Assembly (NCBI GenBank): GCA_003537645.1
Contig: DPRM01000107.1
Coordinates: 1-63,295 of the forward strand
DNA from: Prolixibacteraceae bacterium
GTDB taxonomy: Bacteria; Bacteroidota; Bacteroidia; Bacteroidales; Prolixibacteraceae
Direction: 5' to 3'
Length of the DNA: 63,295 nt
Part shown: in pieces, positions 16,694 to 25,053 of the stretch
Position numbering within the stretch: the first letter of the stretch is position 1
Layout: each line of letters begins with the position of its first letter
Notes under the pieces: generated by a model
Told to the model about the DNA's origin: nothing
Seen by the model: the letters and a program-made list of their open reading frames with translations, nothing else
Databases searched by the model: none
Made by a program: the position numbers and the translations under genes

Positions 16694-17291
16694 GCTACAA
16701 CTTTTTTTGCAGGAAGGTCGTGTTGAGGCTGGTTGCGACGAAGCTGGCCGCGGTTGTCTGGCAGGTCCGGTGTTTGCCGCTGCAGTAATTCTTCCGGCAG
16801 ATTTTGAAAATGAATTGCTGAACGATTCGAAGAAATTGACCGAAAAACAGCGGTATGCACTTCGTCCGGTCATCGAAAGTCAGGCATTGGCTTTTGCTGT
16901 CGGGATTGTTGATAACAACGAGATTGACAGGATCAACATTTTAAATGCATCATTTTTGGCCATGCACCGGGCTATCGATCAACTGAAACTGCGACCTGAT
17001 CATCTGCTGATTGATGGCAACCGATTTAAAGCATATCCCCAAATTTCGCATACTTGTATTGTGAAAGGCGATGGTAAATTTTTACCGATCGCGGCGGCCT
17101 CTGTTCTTGCAAAAACCTACCGCGACGATTATATGGACATTATTCACCAGGAATTTCCGCAGTACGATTGGCTTAAAAATAAAGGATATCCAACTTTGCA
17201 CCACCGACGAGTAATTCTGGAAACAGGAATAACCGGTTATCACCGAAAAACCTTTGGGCAGAATGCCGACCAGTTCAGGCTCGATTTGTAG
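16683..17291 (+). CDS. rnhB: Ribonuclease HII
   Basis: 202 aa. Removes ribonucleotides from DNA and RNA-DNA junctions. The signature GCDEAGRGCLAGPV holds the catalytic Asp-Glu pair, and HLLIDGN carries the further conserved Asp. The C-terminal HHRRVI and the length are typical. Its ATG lies inside the 3' end of the glycosyltransferase (11-base overlap), so it is translationally coupled. With rnhA this genome has both RNase H types within 10 kb. Confidence 0.96.
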   Translation: MKNKLQLFLQEGRVEAGCDEAGRGCLAGPVFAAAVILPADFENELLNDSKKLTEKQRYALRPVIESQALAFAVGIVDNNEIDRINILNASFLAMHRAIDQLKLRPDHLLIDGNRFKAYPQISHTCIVKGDGKFLPIAAASVLAKTYRDDYMDIIHQEFPQYDWLKNKGYPTLHHRRVILETGITGYHRKTFGQNADQFRLDL

Positions 17292-17339
17292 CTATCCGGA
17301 TTTTTGAGATACCCTAAAAAAGAAAAAGTCTGTAAATGA

Positions 17340-17379
17340 ATTCAGGAGCGAAAAATTTCATGTTTTTTCACTCCTGAAT
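17340..17379. terminator. Hairpin between convergent rnhB and an acidic-protein gene
   Basis: An imperfect stem (17340-17355 with about 17363-17379) with one C-A mismatch and A/T tracts in the inner stem. Probably a weak bidirectional terminator. Confidence 0.5.
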
Positions 17380-17461
17380 ACTATCTACAAACCAGCTAAT
17401 TCTGAAGTAATATTTTTGAAGAATGACAGTGAGTTGTCGTAAATGTAGTGAGAACTAAGAA

Positions 17462-17860
17462 TTAATCTTCGTCGGCACTGTCATCATCATCGTCAAAATC
17501 GTCATCATCATCGTCATACTTGTCGTCGGCAACATCGTCGGCAACATCTTCAGCAACAAGGAATTCATCGTCAGAATATTTGCTTTCATATTCTTCCTTC
17601 GCGCTGCTTTTCAACGAGCCTGAGCTGTCGTAATCATCATCTTCTTCAATGATTTTTTCAGCTTCATACACGGTCATTCTAACCAGATAATATTTGTCTT
17701 CAGTTTCGAATGGCAAAGCACTGACCCGTTTTCCTTCTTTGTTGTTGAAATAGATTAAACTTTCACTGTACCCGTTGGGGTATTCAAGTTTAATTCTTTC
17801 CTGAATTTCAGGATCAAGCTTTTCGTAATCCTTAATTACTCTGGGTTTGCTGGGATTCAT
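17462..17860 (-). CDS. Conserved acidic protein with Asp-rich tail
   Basis: 132 aa. An ordered N-terminal part (about 1-75: PRVIKDYEKLDPEIQERIKLEYPNG, here in parts, then VSALPFETEDKYYLVRM) is followed by a low-complexity tail of mostly Asp and Glu. The N-terminal part resembles a small protein that I recall as conserved across Bacteroidales; its function is unknown to me. The start ATG 17860 is preferred over 17881 because conserved sequence begins there. The acid tail could mimic nucleic acid or bind basic proteins, but that is speculation. Confidence 0.8.
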   Translation of the reverse strand: MNPSKPRVIKDYEKLDPEIQERIKLEYPNGYSESLIYFNNKEGKRVSALPFETEDKYYLVRMTVYEAEKIIEEDDDYDSSGSLKSSAKEEYESKYSDDEFLVAEDVADDVADDKYDDDDDDFDDDDDSADED

Positions 17861-17913
17861 TGATTGTAATTTTAAATGCAATTATATGAAAAAAATTAAT
17901 AAAACTTAAGGGG

Positions 17914-17945
17914 CGAAAATAAATGAAAAACAATTTTACCTGCAA
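17914..17945 (-). promoter_or_regulatory. Candidate promoter of the acidic protein
   Basis: On the minus strand TTG (17945-17943), 21-base spacer, TATTTTCG (17921-17914), a TAnnTTCG variant of the -7 element. Confidence 0.4.
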
Positions 17946-17987
17946 CAATTTTGGTGATTCTTCTTAAATTTTATCAAAGAATTGTTG

Positions 17988-19025
17988 TTAGTCAAAATCG
18001 ATCATCGCTTTTATTACGCCATCCTGATAAGATGCGACCAGATCAAAGGCCTGTTGTGTCTGTTCAGGCGAAAAATGATGGGTCACAATCTGATCGATGG
18101 GTAAGCCATTTGAAATTAAACTGATGGCTTTTTCCACACAATGGTTTTGGCGGCGCACATTCTGAATCGCCAGTTCTTTACGGCGCATCAAATCCATATC
18201 GAAAATATATTTTGCTTCCGGCGGAATGCCTACTAAAATGAGTTTTCCCCCGGGTTTCAAAATTCTGGTAGCATCGTCAACAGCCTTTTGGTCGCCACTG
18301 CATTCAAAAACGATGTCGAGCAGAAGCGGCTCAAGTTTTTCGGTTGCATCAAACGCATTTTCAGTAAACGGGTTGAATGTGGCGTCTGCACCGAGTTGGC
18401 CAGCTTTTTTTCTCCTGAAATCAATGGGTTCGTAGCAGAAAATATGGCCTGTTTGATGGGTTTTTAATACCATTAAAACGCTTAATCCAATTGGTCCGGC
18501 TCCAAAAATGCCAATCGTTTTATCCTGAAAGCCGATTTTTGCCATTTCAACGCTGTAAATTCCGATGGTTAACGGCTCAATTAAGGCAGCAGTTGTTCTA
18601 TTGAATGAATTGTCGAGCGCGAAACAGGTAAACTCTGGCATTACAATAAAATCCGACAGGCAGCCTTCAATCTGGCCGGGACAGCCCAGAAACCTGTTGT
18701 TACGGCAGGTGTGTGGCCGGCCAGCCAAACACTGATCACATTTTCCGCAATGTATGCTTGGATCGACGGCTACCAGATCGCCTGGTTTTACGCGGGTTAC
18801 CGAACTCCCGGTTTCAACCACGATGCCCGAACATTCGTGCCCTACCGCAAATGGAAATTCGACCACCTGCGAACCAATTTTTCCTTCAGTAAAATAATGA
18901 ACGTCCGATCCGCAAACACCCACCGATTTGATTCGAATCAAAACATCATCAGGATTAATGAGTTCGGGCAGGTTTCTGTCAGCCATTTCAATCTTCCGGA
19001 TTTCGGTTAAAACCATTGTTCTCAT
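17988..19025 (-). CDS. Zinc-dependent medium-chain dehydrogenase (sorbitol/polyol type)
   Basis: 345 aa. Catalytic zinc ligands appear in VGVCGSDVH and GHECSG; the structural zinc cysteines are in CGKCDQC...C; an NAD(P) Rossmann motif GAGPIGLSVL follows. EPLTIGI and the C-terminal pattern resemble sorbitol/L-iditol dehydrogenases more than threonine dehydrogenase. It would oxidise a polyol or secondary alcohol in the cytosol. The frame could start at GTG 19046, but ATG 19025 is the more usual choice. Divergent from kbl. The substrate cannot be read from sequence. Confidence 0.85.
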   Translation of the reverse strand: MRTMVLTEIRKIEMADRNLPELINPDDVLIRIKSVGVCGSDVHYFTEGKIGSQVVEFPFAVGHECSGIVVETGSSVTRVKPGDLVAVDPSIHCGKCDQCLAGRPHTCRNNRFLGCPGQIEGCLSDFIVMPEFTCFALDNSFNRTTAALIEPLTIGIYSVEMAKIGFQDKTIGIFGAGPIGLSVLMVLKTHQTGHIFCYEPIDFRRKKAGQLGADATFNPFTENAFDATEKLEPLLLDIVFECSGDQKAVDDATRILKPGGKLILVGIPPEAKYIFDMDLMRRKELAIQNVRRQNHCVEKAISLISNGLPIDQIVTHHFSPEQTQQAFDLVASYQDGVIKAMIDFD

Positions 19026-19205
19026 AGGATTGTATTTTGGGTTCACTGAAATTCCCCGGCCAAATAATGAAAAAAAAAGATGAAAAGTGATGAAATCCGA
19101 TTTTAATTTTGCGCTGCCAATTAATAAGCGTGGCCAGACTGTGTTTTATCACTTTTTTTTGACGGCTGAAACCATTACTTTGTTTCAAAATTTAACCTGA
19201 ATATC

Positions 19206-20393
19206 ATGTACGGAAAAATACAACAAGATTTAGCGCAAACACTTGGCGAGCTGAAAGAACAAGGTTTGTATAAAAACGAGCGGATTATTACTTCGTCGCA
19301 AAGTTCGCTGATCACCGTGTCGGGCGATAAACCGGTACTGAACTTTTGTGCCAACAATTATCTCGGTCTGGCCAATCATCCCGAAGTGGTGAAAGCGGCT
19401 CAGGCAACCATGGATCGATGGGGATTTGGACTGTCGTCGGTTCGCTTTATCTGCGGAACACAGCAAATTCACAAGGAACTTGAGGCAAAAGTCTCGGAAT
19501 TTTTAGGAACTGAAGATACCGTTTTATATTGCGCCGCTTTTGATGCCAATGGCGGCATTTTTGAGCCTTTGCTGGGTGAGGACAGCATTATTATTTCGGA
19601 TGAACTGAACCATGCCTCTATTATCGATGGAGTTCGTCTTTGCAAAGCGCAGCGCGCACGCTACAAGCATTCCGACATGGCCGAACTTGAAAATTGCCTG
19701 AAAGAATCGCAATCAGCAAAATATCGCATGGTGGTTACCGACGGAGTGTTCTCGATGGATGGCGATCTGGCCAGACTTCCGGAGATTGTTGCCCTGTGCG
19801 AAAAATATGATGCGCTGATTATGGTTGACGATTCGCATGCATCGGGGTACATTGGCAAAACCGGACGGGGAACTGCCGAGCATTTCGGATTGCTTGGAAA
19901 AATTGATATTATCACTACAACTTTCGGGAAGGCGCTGGGCGGCGGAAACGGCGGTTGCACTTCGGGCCGGAAAGAAATTATCGAGATGCTGCGTCAGCGT
20001 TCGCGCCCGTATTTGTTCTCGAATACACTGGCTCCGGCTACCGTTGGAGCCACGATGAAAGTGCTTGATTTACTGACTGAATCGGCTGAATTACCAGCAA
20101 GAACAATGGAAAATGCTCATTATTTCCGCAGCAAAATGGAGGCTGCCGGGTTTGATTTGGTGAAAGGTACCACGGCCATTGTTCCGGTAATGATTTACGA
20201 CGCGCCGCTGGCCGTAAAGTTTGCCGATGAATTGCTGAAAGAAGGCATTTATGTGATTGGCTTCGTATTTCCTGTGGTTCCAAAGGGGAAAGCTCGTATC
20301 CGGGTTCAGCTTTCGGCTGCACATACCAAAGTGCAAATCGATCAGGCTGTTGAGGCGTTTATAAAAGTTGGAAAATCTCTGGGAATAATATAA
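19206..20393 (+). CDS. kbl: Glycine C-acetyltransferase (2-amino-3-ketobutyrate CoA ligase)
   Basis: 395 aa, PLP-dependent alpha-oxoamine synthase family. Interconverts 2-amino-3-oxobutyrate plus CoA with glycine plus acetyl-CoA in threonine breakdown. Visible: CANNYLGLANHP near the N-terminus, DDSHASGYIG (PLP aspartate and histidine) and TTFGKALGGGNGG with the Schiff-base lysine. Length matches Kbl closely. No threonine dehydrogenase is adjacent; the divergent dehydrogenase is of another type. Related enzymes such as serine palmitoyltransferase-like proteins are the main alternative. Confidence 0.9.
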   Translation: MYGKIQQDLAQTLGELKEQGLYKNERIITSSQSSLITVSGDKPVLNFCANNYLGLANHPEVVKAAQATMDRWGFGLSSVRFICGTQQIHKELEAKVSEFLGTEDTVLYCAAFDANGGIFEPLLGEDSIIISDELNHASIIDGVRLCKAQRARYKHSDMAELENCLKESQSAKYRMVVTDGVFSMDGDLARLPEIVALCEKYDALIMVDDSHASGYIGKTGRGTAEHFGLLGKIDIITTTFGKALGGGNGGCTSGRKEIIEMLRQRSRPYLFSNTLAPATVGATMKVLDLLTESAELPARTMENAHYFRSKMEAAGFDLVKGTTAIVPVMIYDAPLAVKFADELLKEGIYVIGFVFPVVPKGKARIRVQLSAAHTKVQIDQAVEAFIKVGKSLGII

Positions 20394-20489
20394 AATGACT
20401 GATCGTTAATTTGCTCATTTAGCTATTTATGGCAGTCAATTGTCGTTGGTTGTATGAGGTAAATTCACTGATAAGCATCTGTAAAATTA

Positions 20490-20526
20490 GAAAGGGCTGC
20501 TCGGAAATAACCGGAACAGCCCTTTC
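20490..20526. terminator. Bidirectional terminator between kbl and araC-type gene
   Basis: GAAAGGGCTG (20490-20499) pairs with CAGCCCTTTC (20517-20526), with further partial pairing inside. The two flanking genes converge on it. Confidence 0.7.
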
Positions 20527-20587
20527 ATTTACTACCAAATTGAATTGATTGATTCTGTTTCTGAACAATTGATGTTTAAGTTTTTAG

Positions 20588-21250
20588 CTAACTGTAAGTG
20601 CTGCAATATAACTGAAGTCGGGCTTGTTCCGGCTTCTTTGCTTTCCATTTTATTGGTTCTGTCAAGCCTATAAATTCATAATTTGTATTTCCAATCTCAT
20701 CAATCGGTCTTCGTCTTTTAACTTTCAATTGTCTGAAATGTGAAGGAGGAAGACCTGCTATTTTCTTGAATTGACTTGACAGGTGTGCAACACTGCTGTA
20801 ATTCATCTTCCAGGCTATTTCGCTGAGGCTAAGTTCTCCGTAAATTATCAGTTCTTTAATTTTCTCGATTTTGTGCGAAATGATGAATTGCTCAATCGTA
20901 ATTCCCTGTGCTTCTGAAAATAAATTTGCCAGATAAGTGTAGTTATAGTTTAACTTTCTGCTTAAATAGTTTGAGAATTTTATTTTGATTACTTCGTTTG
21001 AATGATAAATCATTTCAATAACCGTATTCTTAACTCTCTCGATAAGCACCGAACGTTTATCGTCAATTAATTCAAAACCAACATCGAATAAGGCAGTCTT
21101 CAAGCGCTCAAGTGAATCATCCGAGAGGTTTTCCATTATTTCCACTTCTCCCAGCTCAACCATGATGTAGTGTAAACCCAGTTTTTTCAACTCATCTTTA
21201 ACTGCAATTTTGCATCGGTTGCTAACCATGTATTTGATGTAAAGTTTCAT
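20588..21250 (-). CDS. AraC family transcriptional regulator
   Basis: 220 aa. The C-terminal half is an AraC-type double helix-turn-helix (LSLSEIAWKMNYSSVAHLSSQFKK then PPSHFRQL). The N-terminal part (about 1-90) is a small domain common in Bacteroidota regulators of this type, with no classical sugar-binding cupin. The start ATG 21250 is preferred to 21304 because the family starts at MKLYIKYMV and a hairpin occupies the upstream stretch. It lies downstream of the DUF4382 lipoprotein on the same strand, and might be part of or respond to the sigma-54 block. Confidence 0.9.
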   Translation of the reverse strand: MKLYIKYMVSNRCKIAVKDELKKLGLHYIMVELGEVEIMENLSDDSLERLKTALFDVGFELIDDKRSVLIERVKNTVIEMIYHSNEVIKIKFSNYLSRKLNYNYTYLANLFSEAQGITIEQFIISHKIEKIKELIIYGELSLSEIAWKMNYSSVAHLSSQFKKIAGLPPSHFRQLKVKRRRPIDEIGNTNYEFIGLTEPIKWKAKKPEQARLQLYCSTYS

Positions 21251-21284
21251 AAATTCTTGGGATAAAGTTTTATGATAGCTTTTT

Positions 21285-21330
21285 GGATTCTGCACTGTCT
21301 GCATTAATAGCGAAACAGTGCAGAAAATCC
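21285..21330 (-). promoter_or_regulatory. Inverted repeat upstream of the AraC-type gene
   Basis: CTGCACTGT (21290-21298) and ACAGTGCAG (21315-21323) are perfect inverted repeats, and the flanks GGATT/AATCC extend the pairing across a 2-base bulge. It sits 35-80 bases before the start codon, so it could be an operator for autoregulation or a leader hairpin. Confidence 0.55.
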
Positions 21331-21411
21331 ATAGAGCATTAAAATCCTGTTATTTAGGGAACACTTGTTCAAGATAAAAATTTCAATATTACCAACTGAA
21401 ATACCAGCGGT

Positions 21412-22368
21412 TTAAGGAAGAACTGTAATATTGAAATTCAAATCGATACTGACATTTCCTGATACGGAAATGTTGTTCATAACCAGGCCTGAGATAATAC
21501 TGTTTGCAGTAACCATTCCTTTGAATGTAAGTTTACCGGTCGAAGAATAATGCCCGTAGGAAGCCACCTGGATTTCATAATCGCCTTCCTCCAGAAATGT
21601 CAGCTTATAAGTGCCATCGGCATTAACTTTTGCACTGGATACTGCTTTCGCAAACATAACATTGCTGCTTCCCTGTGCCTGGGTTTCGGTTGTGGCATTG
21701 AATTGGTTTTTGCGGTAAGCATATACAAATAATTCGCTGTTTGAGAAATTGTTGCTGGCTTTCCCCTTTATTTCACCACTTTTTTCCTGAAGTACCACGC
21801 GAAGCGAATTTTTCAGTTCAGCATCGGTTACAAATTTGTATTTGTTTGACGCGGTTGAATTTTCGTTATAGATAATCGATTTTCGAAGGTCGAAGTCGAT
21901 AACCAGATTTGTTGTACCGCTTGAAGTAACCACAAAACTCTTGTCGAGTTTAATTTCTGCCGAAGCAGATGACGATGCGTACAAATTGTGTTTCACGTTG
22001 GTTTTGTCAACCACATAACAGCCCGGTGCATTTCCCGTAACATCCTTGTCATAATCGAGCACCAGCGATATATTGCTGTAAGTATCTACCTCAACATCAC
22101 CTGTGAACAACACTTGTGTCTGGCCCGAATGAAGATCTGAAATTTTGACCGTTTGTTTCTGAAAACCTTCAACTGAAATCCCATTGACTTTTACCCCGGC
22201 AACAGTGACAAAAATTGCCTGAATATTGGAATCGTCCGACGGGGCATCAGTAATTTTTACAGACAGGTTACCATTGGTTTGGCCAGAATCGTCATCAGAC
22301 TTTGAACATTGAATGGTGAACATTGGGATAAGTATGACCAGGGCAAAAAGCAAAATTTTCGTTTTCAT
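21412..22368 (-). CDS. DUF4382 domain lipoprotein
   Basis: 318 aa. A signal peptide ends in the lipobox TIQC (Cys21); the following SKSDDD is acidic, like the surface-export signal of Bacteroidota lipoproteins, so it is probably exposed on the outer membrane. Residues about 35-165 match DUF4382 (LSVKITDAPSDD start). The C-terminal part looks like a carboxypeptidase-regulatory/beta-sandwich segment (GDYEIQVASYGHY). No enzymatic motif was seen. It follows the coiled-coil gene by 33 bases and is probably transcribed from the same sigma-54-type promoter. Function unknown. Confidence 0.85.
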   Translation of the reverse strand: MKTKILLFALVILIPMFTIQCSKSDDDSGQTNGNLSVKITDAPSDDSNIQAIFVTVAGVKVNGISVEGFQKQTVKISDLHSGQTQVLFTGDVEVDTYSNISLVLDYDKDVTGNAPGCYVVDKTNVKHNLYASSSASAEIKLDKSFVVTSSGTTNLVIDFDLRKSIIYNENSTASNKYKFVTDAELKNSLRVVLQEKSGEIKGKASNNFSNSELFVYAYRKNQFNATTETQAQGSSNVMFAKAVSSAKVNADGTYKLTFLEEGDYEIQVASYGHYSSTGKLTFKGMVTANSIISGLVMNNISVSGNVSIDLNFNITVLP

Positions 22369-22401
22369 AGTCGCAATTTTAATTGTTTAAATTAAGGATG
22401 G

Positions 22402-23313
22402 CTATTTCACCTGAATAACTGCATATTTCGAAATTCTCCAGAATTCCTGCGGGTCTTTAATTTCGAGGTAAGCAATCTGTCCGTTTTCTTCAACCATTGA
22501 ATATGAGTTGTTTGGATGCTCTGATATTACCGCTGCTTTTTTAGCATTCACAGGGATGGTTTTTGTTTGTCGGATATCGAGCGTTGTAAAATGTGAAGGA
22601 TCGAAATTCTCCTGGATAGCTTTACTGCTTCCAATTCCCAGCAATCCTCCTTCGCGGTCGAGGATTCCTTCAGCTTTCAGTTCTTTAAAAGTTCCAACTT
22701 TAACGTGAGCAGTGTTCAGTATGTCAGTCTTGTCAACAATCACTTTCTGTTTGAAGTTAATGGTGTCAGCCTGCTGTGCCATGTTACTGTTCAGGTTTTG
22801 GATTTTGGTATCCATCTCAGCCAAAGTGATGTTTTTGCTTTCAACTATTTTTTTCAATTCAGCGATTTCGAGATTTTGGCTTTCAATAGTTTCGGTCAAA
22901 CTCTGAAGCCTCTTTTCATACGATTTCAGGTTCAGCCCCGATTTTCTAAGCTTTTGTTCCAGGTCGGCAATTTTTTTGTTGTTTTCATCCATCAGGTTGT
23001 CTAACAGATTGATGTCGTCAATAATTGCCTGTTTCCTGGTTTTGCCTCCTTCAGATTTTATCATCGAGATCTGATTCCTTTTTTCTTTGATTAATCGCAG
23101 ATTGTTTTCAATTTCGAAAAAGGAATTGTCCATGTCAACCATGACTGAATCTTTAAGTAGCATCATCTGTTCTGAGTTGGCTTTCTCAACCAGCAGTGAA
23201 TTAATCTCTGCTTCCTTTTGATTGTAAACGTACAATCCTCCAATAAGGCCGACAATCAATACAAAACTTGCCAAAATGATTGTGGCTACCAGTGTTTTTT
23301 TTGTGTTTTCCAT
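22402..23313 (-). CDS. Membrane-anchored coiled-coil protein
   Basis: 303 aa. One N-terminal transmembrane helix (about residues 8-30) is followed by a long coiled coil (about 33-200; heptad-like LEQKLRKSGLNLKSYEKRL) and a C-terminal globular part (about 205-303) without a motif I know. It is probably anchored in the inner membrane with its bulk in the periplasm. Some Bacteroidota proteins of this shape are labelled Cbp1-like collagen-binding adhesins, but I cannot support that here. It is the first gene after a sigma-54-type promoter, which makes it a likely main output of the adjacent phosphorelay. Confidence 0.8.
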   Translation of the reverse strand: MENTKKTLVATIILASFVLIVGLIGGLYVYNQKEAEINSLLVEKANSEQMMLLKDSVMVDMDNSFFEIENNLRLIKEKRNQISMIKSEGGKTRKQAIIDDINLLDNLMDENNKKIADLEQKLRKSGLNLKSYEKRLQSLTETIESQNLEIAELKKIVESKNITLAEMDTKIQNLNSNMAQQADTINFKQKVIVDKTDILNTAHVKVGTFKELKAEGILDREGGLLGIGSSKAIQENFDPSHFTTLDIRQTKTIPVNAKKAAVISEHPNNSYSMVEENGQIAYLEIKDPQEFWRISKYAVIQVK

Positions 23314-23354
23314 AGCTTTTTAATATTAAGTGAATAAATGAATGATTAGATTAA

Positions 23355-23431
23355 AAATCAGACAGACACTTTAGCACTTCTTTCATTATGCAATCCAATC
23401 CAGTACCACCTGCATCCGTGCTGTCTGATTT
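23355..23431 (-). promoter_or_regulatory. Stem-loop in the 5' leader of the coiled-coil gene
   Basis: AAATCAGACAG (23355-23365) and CTGTCTGATTT (23421-23431) are perfect 11-bp inverted repeats. A neighbouring CAC/GTG pair extends the stem past a one-base bulge. On the minus strand the 3' arm runs into TTTTT. It starts about at the predicted transcription start, so it could stabilise or attenuate the mRNA. Confidence 0.55.
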
Positions 23432-23444
23432 CGGTATATGGCAT

Positions 23445-23460
23445 GACAATGCCTGTGCCA
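23445..23460 (-). promoter_or_regulatory. Sigma-54-type promoter
   Basis: The minus strand reads TGGCACAGGCATTGTC: -24 TGGCAC, then TTGT at -12, with GG and the -12 G at the canonical 10-base spacing. The only deviation in the core is T for C in the -12 GC. It lies about 130 bases before ATG 23313 and about 125 bases after the sigma-54 activator gene ends. Confidence 0.7.
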
Positions 23461-23510
23461 ACAGCGTTGTGTTGTGCTTAATGTGTTGTATTTGAATTTT
23501 TTGTGTAAAA

Positions 23511-23571
23511 TTGAGAAGAGGTTGTTTTCTCAAATTGATAAAATGTGAATGAGATTCGACAGATTTGAGAA
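23511..23571 (-). promoter_or_regulatory. Putative upstream activator sites for the response regulator
   Basis: TTGAGAA (23511-23517), TTCTCAA (23527-23533) and TTGAGAA (23565-23571). The middle one is part of TTCTCA-AA-TTGATAA (23527-23541), a near match to the palindrome at 25017-25031. The sites are roughly 80-140 bases upstream of the predicted transcription start, the usual location for NtrC-type activator sites. Confidence 0.55.
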
Positions 23572-23583
23572 ACGGAATTTTGG

Positions 23584-24939
23584 TTATTCCTGATTGTTTT
23601 CTTTCAGCATTCGGTAAATTGTTGCTACGCCCAAATCAAGTTTTTCGGCGACAAGTTTAATGTTATTGTTGTATTTTTCCAGAAACCGCCGAACGATCCG
23701 GATGTCGTATTCGCGCAAGCTGTGTTCTTCGTTCAGCAGATCATCCAATAAATCCTGACCTCGGCCCAGAATAATGTGATCGGCTGTTATCTCATTCTGA
23801 TCGGCCAGTGTGACAGCCAGTTCGATCACCGACTTTAATTCGCGGATATTTCCGGGGAACGAATAGGAGAGAAGGCGGGCAGAAGCTTCGGCTGTCAATG
23901 TTTTGGCGGCCATTTTGTTCTCCTTGCAAAATACCTCAATAAAATGTTTGGCCAGCACAATTACATCATTTTCGCGTTCGCGAAGCGGTGGTAATTCAAT
24001 TGGGAGGCCATAAAGCCGGTAATAAAGATCCTGCCTGAAATTTCCTTTTTTGATTTCTTCAAGCAAATCTTTGTTGGTTGCAATAATAATGCGGCAGTCA
24101 AATTTTACCGGTGTATTGCTGCCAATCCTGATAATTTCCTTTTCCTGAAGGGCGCGCAATAATTTAGCCTGAAGGGAAATCTCCATTTCCGCCATTTCGT
24201 CAAGAAAGAGAGTACCACCGTTGGCTTCTTCGAACTTTCCAATCCGCCGGGAAGTCGCCCCTGTGAAAGAGCCCTTTTCGTGTCCGAAGAGTTCACTTTC
24301 TATCAGCTCTCTTGGAATGGCCGCCACATTAACCGGAACAAAAGGATGTTTCGACCGGTTGGATTGGTAATGAATGGCTTTGGCAACCAGCTCTTTGCCG
24401 GTACCGGTTTCGCCGGTAATAGTTACTGTAATGTTTGTTCGGGTAGCTTTTTCAATCAGTTCATATACTTTTCGGGTGGCAGCGCTGTTGCCGATAATGG
24501 TATTCTGGTCGGTGTATTTTTTTTTGACTTCCTGCCTCAAATTCACAATTTCCTTTTTCAGGTTACTGCCTTGCCTGATGTTGTTTACGGTATTCAGCAA
24601 ACGTTCACGAATGTCTTTCGATTTCACAATGTAGTCGTAAGCGCCAAGCCGTAACAAACTAACTACCACTTCAATATCGTCTTGTTCCGAGATCAGGATA
24701 ATCTGGATGTCGTCATTAATTTCCTTGATTTGCTGGAGTACTTCGAGGCCTTTCATATCAGGGAGCCGGTAATCCAAAGTGACTACATCGGGCTCCTGAT
24801 GCAAATTTGCCAGACAGTCTTTTCCTGTTGCGAACGATTGTATTTCGTAATCCGGATTAAGCGACAAAGTGTGTACAAGCAGGCGGTTGTACCATTCGTC
24901 ATCTTCAACAACAAATATTTTAAAGGCTTTTTCGGTCAT
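23584..24939 (-). CDS. Sigma-54-dependent response regulator (NtrC family)
   Basis: 451 aa. Receiver domain (about 1-125, phospho-acceptor Asp56 in TLDYRLPD), linker, AAA+ ATPase (about 145-380; Walker A GETGTGKE; the sigma-54 contact loop is GSFTGA, a common variant of GAFTGA) and a Fis-type helix-turn-helix at the end (VAEKLDLGVATIYRMLKE). It would hydrolyse ATP to open sigma-54 promoters when phosphorylated. The start ATG 24939 is preferred to 24969, since the receiver begins there. It lies 114 bases after the hybrid kinase, its likely phosphodonor through the HPt domain. Confidence 0.93.
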   Translation of the reverse strand: MTEKAFKIFVVEDDEWYNRLLVHTLSLNPDYEIQSFATGKDCLANLHQEPDVVTLDYRLPDMKGLEVLQQIKEINDDIQIILISEQDDIEVVVSLLRLGAYDYIVKSKDIRERLLNTVNNIRQGSNLKKEIVNLRQEVKKKYTDQNTIIGNSAATRKVYELIEKATRTNITVTITGETGTGKELVAKAIHYQSNRSKHPFVPVNVAAIPRELIESELFGHEKGSFTGATSRRIGKFEEANGGTLFLDEMAEMEISLQAKLLRALQEKEIIRIGSNTPVKFDCRIIIATNKDLLEEIKKGNFRQDLYYRLYGLPIELPPLRERENDVIVLAKHFIEVFCKENKMAAKTLTAEASARLLSYSFPGNIRELKSVIELAVTLADQNEITADHIILGRGQDLLDDLLNEEHSLREYDIRIVRRFLEKYNNNIKLVAEKLDLGVATIYRMLKENNQE

Positions 24940-25016
24940 TTTACAGCGATTCGTTATTCTGAATTTCAATCTGAACCGGCAAGTTAATAAGTTTTTTGTT
25001 GCGTCAAATGATCAAA

Positions 25017-25031
25017 TTCTCATTTTGAGAA
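25017..25031. promoter_or_regulatory. Palindrome TTCTCATTTTGAGAA between kinase and regulator genes
   Basis: TTCTCA-TT-TTGAGAA, a near-perfect palindrome carrying the same half-site as the sites at 23511-23571. It could give autoregulation. No sigma-54 promoter was found in this 114-base gap. Confidence 0.5.
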
Positions 25032-25053
25032 AACATTAAGTTTCCCGCTACAA

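Noticed and set aside
17988..19025. Annotation of the dehydrogenase as threonine dehydrogenase because kbl is next to it
   Set aside because: Motifs resemble sorbitol-type enzymes, the two genes are divergent, and the classical Tdh pattern is missing.
23351..23533. Short minus-strand frame of 60 codons ending in Cys-containing residues, like a peptide precursor
   Set aside because: It starts at a TTG with no ribosome-binding site, spans the sigma-54-type promoter and the leader hairpin, and resembles no precursor family I know.
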